The position numbers and the translations under genes are program-made. Positions 60,865 to 64,000 of a stretch of 64,000 bases of DNA are shown here, piece after piece. Source of the stretch: Photobacterium indicum (GTDB taxonomy: Bacteria; Pseudomonadota; Gammaproteobacteria; Enterobacterales; Vibrionaceae); contig NZ_PYOC01000002.1 in assembly GCF_003026215.1 (NCBI RefSeq), forward strand, positions 925,595-989,594. Direction: 5' to 3'. The notes below the pieces were generated by a model that was not told where the DNA came from, did no database searches, and saw only the letters and a list, made by a program, of their open reading frames with translations. How positions within the stretch are numbered: the stretch's first letter is position 1; each line of letters opens with the position of its first letter.

Positions 60865-61119
60865 ATGGCATTGCTCATTAATGATAAGTGCATCAACTGC
60901 GATATGTGTGATCCTGAGTGTCCAAACGAAGCGATCACCATGGGCGAAGAGTTCTATGAAATAGATCCTGCTCGTTGTACTGAATGTATAGGCCATTACG
61001 ACAAACCAACGTGTCAGTCTGTATGCCCTATTTCAAAATGTATTATCATCGATCCTGATAATGTCGAAACCGAAGACGAACTGCTTGAAAAGTTTGTCAC
61101 CTTGCAAGGTTTGGCATAA
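60865..61119 (+). CDS. yfhL: YfhL-type 2[4Fe-4S] ferredoxin
   Basis: 84 aa. Two cluster motifs: CINCDMCDPECPNEA (about 10-24) and CTECIGHYDKPTCQSVCPISKC (about 38-59), with the insertion in the second motif typical of the Alvin (AlvinFdx) type. Near-identical in pattern to E. coli YfhL. Position 4 bp after trhP implies cotranscription and likely electron donation or cluster support for RNA hydroxylation. A terminator follows at once. Confidence 0.96.
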   Translation: MALLINDKCINCDMCDPECPNEAITMGEEFYEIDPARCTECIGHYDKPTCQSVCPISKCIIIDPDNVETEDELLEKFVTLQGLA

Positions 61120-61121
61120 GG

Positions 61122-61147
61122 AAAAAGCGCCTAAGGGCGCTTTTTTT
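61122..61147 (+). terminator. Intrinsic terminator of trhP-yfhL
   Basis: Stem AAAAAGCGCC / GGCGCTTTTT with loop TAAG and a run of seven T. Confidence 0.93.
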
Positions 61148-61172
61148 ATACCTAGAATTCAAGCTGTAATCA

Positions 61173-62012
61173 CTACTGAATTAAAGCTAAACATTGAGGA
61201 GGCGGTATTTTTACTGGTTTCTTTTTCTTTGGTTTGGTTTCTTTTTTCTTGTTCTGAGCGGTTTGTTTTACTTTCTTTTGTGGCTTCCAAGATGCCAGTT
61301 CAGCCCCGCAGCCATCCCCTGGAGGTGGTGGGTTTTGTGCCTTACAGTTAGTGCTGCCATCAGGACAGCTTAATCGGACATGAAAATGATAATAATGCCC
61401 CCACCAAGGGCGCACTTTTCTTAACCAATCGCGGTTTTGCCATTCCGATTTACACAGTTGTTCTTTGATCACCGGATGAACAAAAATACGAGCAACACGA
61501 TCATCAGTGGCCGCTAATTGAATTAACAAGGCCTGCTTGTTACTCCAATTTTTATTATTAATTTTATAATCCTTTATATGTACCATCGGAAGAGGCTGTA
61601 CTTCTACCAAGCTTTCTTTTTCCAATGGGGCATCAGCTATCTTTAACCAAATATCAGCATCAAGCCCTGTTTGGTGGCTAGCATGCCCTGATGAAAAGCG
61701 TCCACCCCGTGGCATTGATATATCGCCAACTAGCATATTACCTAGACGTAATTTTTGCGCATCTGACGATAATTCGGTTAAGAATTGGATCATCTCACTA
61801 TGGCCGTAATAACGACCTCGTTGTGAGCGAATGACCTGATAACCTTCTCCTTCTAGCGGTAAGGTTTCACCGCCAGCAAGGCAACCATTACTGTATGAAC
61901 CAATAGAATTTGATACGCCATTGCTCGGTACTTTTACTTTTTCCCAAAGTGTAGCAGAAGCAGACAAGCTGTAGCTCATCAGCATAACAGCAAGAAGAAG
62001 TATTCTATTCAC
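61173..62012 (-). CDS. mepA: Penicillin-insensitive murein endopeptidase MepA
   Basis: 279 aa. Signal peptide MNRILLLAVMLMSYSLSASA. MepA is a zinc LAS peptidase that cleaves D-Ala-mDAP cross-links in the periplasm. Zinc/catalytic residues are seen in RGGRFSSGHASHQTGLDADIW and WWGHYYHFHVRL. Cysteines (LCKSEW, LSCPDGSTNC, GDGCGAEL) fit its disulfides. The C terminus carries an unusual basic Lys/Pro tail (about 245-279, KKKETKPKKKKPVKIPPP), not present in E. coli MepA as I recall. It is convergent with yfhL. Confidence 0.94.
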   Translation of the reverse strand: MNRILLLAVMLMSYSLSASATLWEKVKVPSNGVSNSIGSYSNGCLAGGETLPLEGEGYQVIRSQRGRYYGHSEMIQFLTELSSDAQKLRLGNMLVGDISMPRGGRFSSGHASHQTGLDADIWLKIADAPLEKESLVEVQPLPMVHIKDYKINNKNWSNKQALLIQLAATDDRVARIFVHPVIKEQLCKSEWQNRDWLRKVRPWWGHYYHFHVRLSCPDGSTNCKAQNPPPPGDGCGAELASWKPQKKVKQTAQNKKKETKPKKKKPVKIPPPQCLALIQ

Positions 62013-62137
62013 AGTACCATCCCAATATTGTTATTAAATCCATTATTGAAATCATAGCGCACTCTCACTGTTGCATAGCAATAAAAAACAGCTCATAGGC
62101 TGCTTTTATTATTTATTAGCATCATCGATACATGTTA

Positions 62138-63118
62138 CTACTTCATTTGCTGATCAAGGTTTAATATTGTCAGAGCATTACTCACACTGGTCGCGACAAC
62201 ATCAACAACACCCGACCGTAATGCGCCTAACAACGCTAAGGCTTTACTATTTTCTGCTGCAGATACAACCACTGTTGGTATATGTCGCAGTTCTTCCATA
62301 CTCAAGCCAATCACCCGATCACTCATCATTGTATCGGCTTGATTACCTTGGCTATCAAAAAAATCATAGCCCGCAATATCGCCCACAACACCTTTTCGAA
62401 TACGTGCTTCTACAATTTCTTGCGGCGTAAACCAGCCAAGTTTAACCATGTGGCTATTTTCATTCATATCACCGACACCGACTAGAGCAACATCAGCCCG
62501 ACGAGCACGGTCTAATGTTTCTTTTACCGTACCATTTTTCATGAAGGCTTCTTTTACTTTAATATCTTCAACGTAGGCTGGTGCATACAAGGTCTCACTA
62601 ATGCCATCGTATTTCTTCGCCAGTAATCGACAAATATGATCAGCATTAATGGCATTACCTGAACGGTGAGTACCGCCGATACCACTCACAAAGCGACATT
62701 TCTTATGAGGAACAACACCAATGTGGCTAGCAATCGAAGCAATATTTCGCCCCTGCCCAACCGTCACAACCATTTCATCGGTTAAAATCGTGGCTAAATA
62801 ACTAGAAACAAGGCTAGCGACTTGCTGTCGCTGAGTTTTATCATCAGGCTGATCAAGTGCGATCAATGCGCGCTTTAGATTGAAGCGTTCAATAAGCTGT
62901 TGCTCGAGTTTTTCGCTAAAAACAGGGTGGTATTTAACAGTAATTTCAACCACACCTTCTTCACGAGCACGACGAAGCAGACGACCCACTTTGGCACGTG
63001 ACATACCAAATTTTTTCGATATCTCTTCTTGAGTCGCACCATCTTGATAATAAGCGATAGCAATCTCGGTCAATAAATCACTATCAACATGTGGGCTATC
63101 ATTGGTATTTGCACTCAT
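62138..63118 (-). CDS. SorC-family sugar-binding transcriptional regulator
   Basis: 326 aa. An N-terminal helix-turn-helix (about 15-60: TEIAIAYYQDGATQEEISKKFGMSRAKVGRLLRRAREEG) precedes the SorC/DeoR effector domain (about 65-320) with VVTVGQGRNIASIA and ADVALVGVGDMNENSHMVKLGWFTPQEI, the sugar-phosphate site. The ligand and target genes cannot be told; no sugar operon is next to it in the window, although the upstream side is cut off by the tRNA array. A RBS of AGGAAGGATC type precedes the ATG. Confidence 0.9.
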   Translation of the reverse strand: MSANTNDSPHVDSDLLTEIAIAYYQDGATQEEISKKFGMSRAKVGRLLRRAREEGVVEITVKYHPVFSEKLEQQLIERFNLKRALIALDQPDDKTQRQQVASLVSSYLATILTDEMVVTVGQGRNIASIASHIGVVPHKKCRFVSGIGGTHRSGNAINADHICRLLAKKYDGISETLYAPAYVEDIKVKEAFMKNGTVKETLDRARRADVALVGVGDMNENSHMVKLGWFTPQEIVEARIRKGVVGDIAGYDFFDSQGNQADTMMSDRVIGLSMEELRHIPTVVVSAAENSKALALLGALRSGVVDVVATSVSNALTILNLDQQMK

Positions 63119-63473
63119 CGTACGATCCTTCCTAGCTGCTATTTAGCGCATTCATTACCGACAATATTACTATATGCGTGCCGTTAAATGGATAGTAAAG
63201 CTATGTATTCATTACAGACTTTATCTTCCCTTATCTTGTACAGCCTTTCTTAATATTTACACCGAAAAGATAACCAAAATTACGGTCGTTATCTTCATTC
63301 AACAAATCCAGTATAAGCCATTGATTAATAAGAGCTGACAGATCGTACAGCTTTTTGAGCACTGGAGCTCTAAAGCTATATTTTATCAAGCTAGACAACT
63401 TAACAGTCATAAATTGCACAGGAAAATTGATCGAAATGAACAAAAAATTATTTGGTTTGGTGTAAATCGCCCA
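63119..63473. other. Gene-free region between the SorC gene and the tRNA array
   Basis: 355 bp, AT-rich. A reading frame on the minus strand here (63231-63530) begins inside the degenerate tRNA unit and shows no family resemblance. A fourth, older array unit was looked for and not seen. Presumably it holds the regulator's promoter. Confidence 0.5.
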
Positions 63474-63674
63474 GACGTAAAAAAGCCCTAATCTTTCCTG
63501 CTCTACCTTAAAAGAGGGGGGCTTCTTCAATAATGGCTACGTTAACGGGACTTTCTATTACCTCAAAACCAGCGCGCCCCCAGCGTGGCTGGCCGCTAAG
63601 CTCTCCAATAAAAACCTAACCAAATGAACTACCACTCTGCAATGTCTATTCAGTGCTAATTTTTATTTTCTATA
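63474..63674 (-). repeat. Array unit A: degenerate tRNA-Asp plus terminator unit
   Basis: 201-bp unit running from GACGTAAAAAAGCCC to TATTTTCTATA (plus strand). It aligns with unit B at roughly 85-90 % identity by eye and, at its ends and landmarks (GCTTCTTCAATAATGGC, GAACTACCACT, TCTATTCAG), with the intact tRNA-Asp unit. Confidence 0.88.
63534..63638 (-). pseudogene. tRNA-Asp pseudogene in unit A
   Basis: On the minus strand it starts AGAGTGGTAGTTCA(T)TTGGTTAG, matching tRNA-Asp through the D-loop. A 20-nt insertion follows, and the anticodon arm no longer reads GTC (GGCCAGCCACGCTGG). The T-arm has an extra 10-12 nt, and the 3' acceptor strand is lost (TAACGTAG) although CCA remains. It is 105 nt against 77. 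Not a functional tRNA. Confidence 0.85.
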
Positions 63675-63870
63675 GACGAAAAAAAAACTAATCTTTCCTG
63701 CTCTACCTTAAAGAGAGGGGCTTCTTCAATAATGGCTACGTTAACGAGACTTTCTATTCACCTCGAAACCAGCGCGACCCACGGCATGACAGGCCGCTAA
63801 GCTCTACAATAAAAAGCCTAACCAACTGAACTACCACTACGCAGTATCTATTCAGTCTTCATTTTCTACA
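63675..63870 (-). repeat. Array unit B: degenerate tRNA-Asp plus terminator unit
   Basis: 196-bp unit from GACGAAAAAAAAACTAATC to ATTTTCTACA (plus strand), abutting unit A on the left and the intact unit on the right. It has the same internal insertions as unit A. Confidence 0.88.
63733..63840 (-). pseudogene. tRNA-Asp pseudogene in unit B
   Basis: 108 nt. Minus strand: GTAGTGGTAGTTCAGTTGGTTAG is nearly the intact sequence, then about 20 inserted nt (GCTTTTTATTGTAGAGCTT), then an anticodon arm that still forms (CGGC-CTGTCAT-GCCG) with anticodon GTC. The T-loop carries an insertion of about 11 nt. The acceptor 3' strand reads TAACGTAG and cannot pair with the 5' GTAGTGG. CCA is kept. Confidence 0.85.
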
Positions 63871-63874
63871 GACG

Positions 63875-63905
63875 AAAAAAAGCCCTAATCTTTCGATTAG
63901 GGCTT
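63875..63905 (-). terminator. Intrinsic terminator of tRNA-Asp
   Basis: Perfect 11-bp stem AAGCCCTAATC / GATTAGGGCTT with a GAAA-type tetraloop on the minus strand, followed by TTTTTTTCGTC. It lies 10 nt after the CCA end. Units A and B carry broken versions of this terminator. Confidence 0.95.
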
Positions 63906-63914
63906 CTTCAATAA

Positions 63915-63991
63915 TGGCGGAGTGGACGGGACTCGAACCCGCGACCCCCGGCGTGACAGGCCGGTATTCTAACCAACTGAACTACCACTCC
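63915..63991 (-). tRNA. tRNA-Asp (GTC)
   Basis: 77 nt with encoded CCA. Minus strand: acceptor GGAGTGG / CCACTCC, D-arm GTTCAGTTGGTTAGAAT, anticodon arm CCGGC-CTGTCAC-GCCGG (anticodon GTC), T-arm GCGGGTTCGAGTCCCGT, discriminator G then CCA. It differs from E. coli tRNA-Asp by only a few paired positions. As a GUN-anticodon tRNA it is a substrate of the queA/tgt products in this window. Its position before an array, at the window edge, suggests it belongs to a longer tRNA or rRNA operon that reads in from the right. Confidence 0.98.
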
Positions 63992-64000
63992 GCAGTGTCT

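Noticed and set aside
63231..63530. 99-codon open frame on the minus strand
   Set aside because: It begins inside degenerate array unit A, shows no family resemblance or good ribosome site, and its first codons are simply the broken terminator read in frame.
63474..63991. Regular repeats at the right edge as a possible CRISPR array
   Set aside because: Units are about 200 bp, head to tail without unique spacers, and are recognisable as tRNA-Asp plus terminator; no cas genes are present.

Overview
The window looks like a chromosomal backbone segment from a member of the Vibrionaceae, most likely Photobacterium. The evidence is gene order and protein resemblance: the bamB-yfgM-hisS-ispG-rodZ-pilF-rlmN-ndk-pepB-isc block, the queA-tgt-yajC-secDF block, and a Vibrio-type pstCAB-phoU / ppk-ppx / pstS-phoRB locus. 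The genus is an inference from memory. No phage, transposon or CRISPR array is visible.

Layout. 1-17 kb (minus strand): outer-membrane assembly (bamB, cut by the window edge), yfgM, hisS, ispG, rodZ, a type IV pilus lipoprotein gene, rlmN, ndk, two adjacent pepB-type aminopeptidase genes, then the full isc operon (iscR-iscS-iscU-iscA-hscB-hscA-fdx-iscX) behind two IscR-type operator sequences, and trmJ. 17-24 kb: suhB (plus) and queA-tgt-yajC-secD-secF (minus). 24-32 kb: a secreted trypsin-like protease with a GlyGly-CTERM-like tail, a CBS-domain protein, acpH, the glyoxylate shunt genes aceBA, and a divergent oxyR-peroxiredoxin pair whose regulator carries the Glu-x-Cys feature of OxyR2 proteins. 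32-39.4 kb: the most accessory-looking part, with cutC, a lipoprotein alpha/beta hydrolase, ppk2, an orphan LysR regulator, an unknown lipoprotein and two small predicted outer-membrane barrels.

39.5-53 kb is a phosphate/polyphosphate island. pstC-pstA-pstB-phoU and phoB-phoR-pstS both run on the minus strand, with a GcvR-like gene and the overlapping ppk-ppx pair on the plus strand between them. Both pstC and phoB have a Pho box followed by a 10-bp gap and a -10 hexamer, so the uptake and sensor operons should be switched on together by PhoB. Polyphosphate made and degraded by Ppk/Ppx/Ppk2 would be the storage side of the same economy. 53-63 kb: sbcDC, rdgC, trhP followed 4 bp later by the ferredoxin gene yfhL, mepA, and a SorC-type regulator.

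The most unusual feature is the right edge (63474-64000). One intact tRNA-Asp(GTC) gene with its own terminator is followed downstream by two tandem, roughly 200-bp degenerate copies of the same tRNA-plus-terminator unit. Both copies share the same insertions, including pieces that resemble a tRNA D-arm and the terminator itself. They therefore descend from one rearranged ancestor rather than decaying independently. The array probably continues beyond the window.
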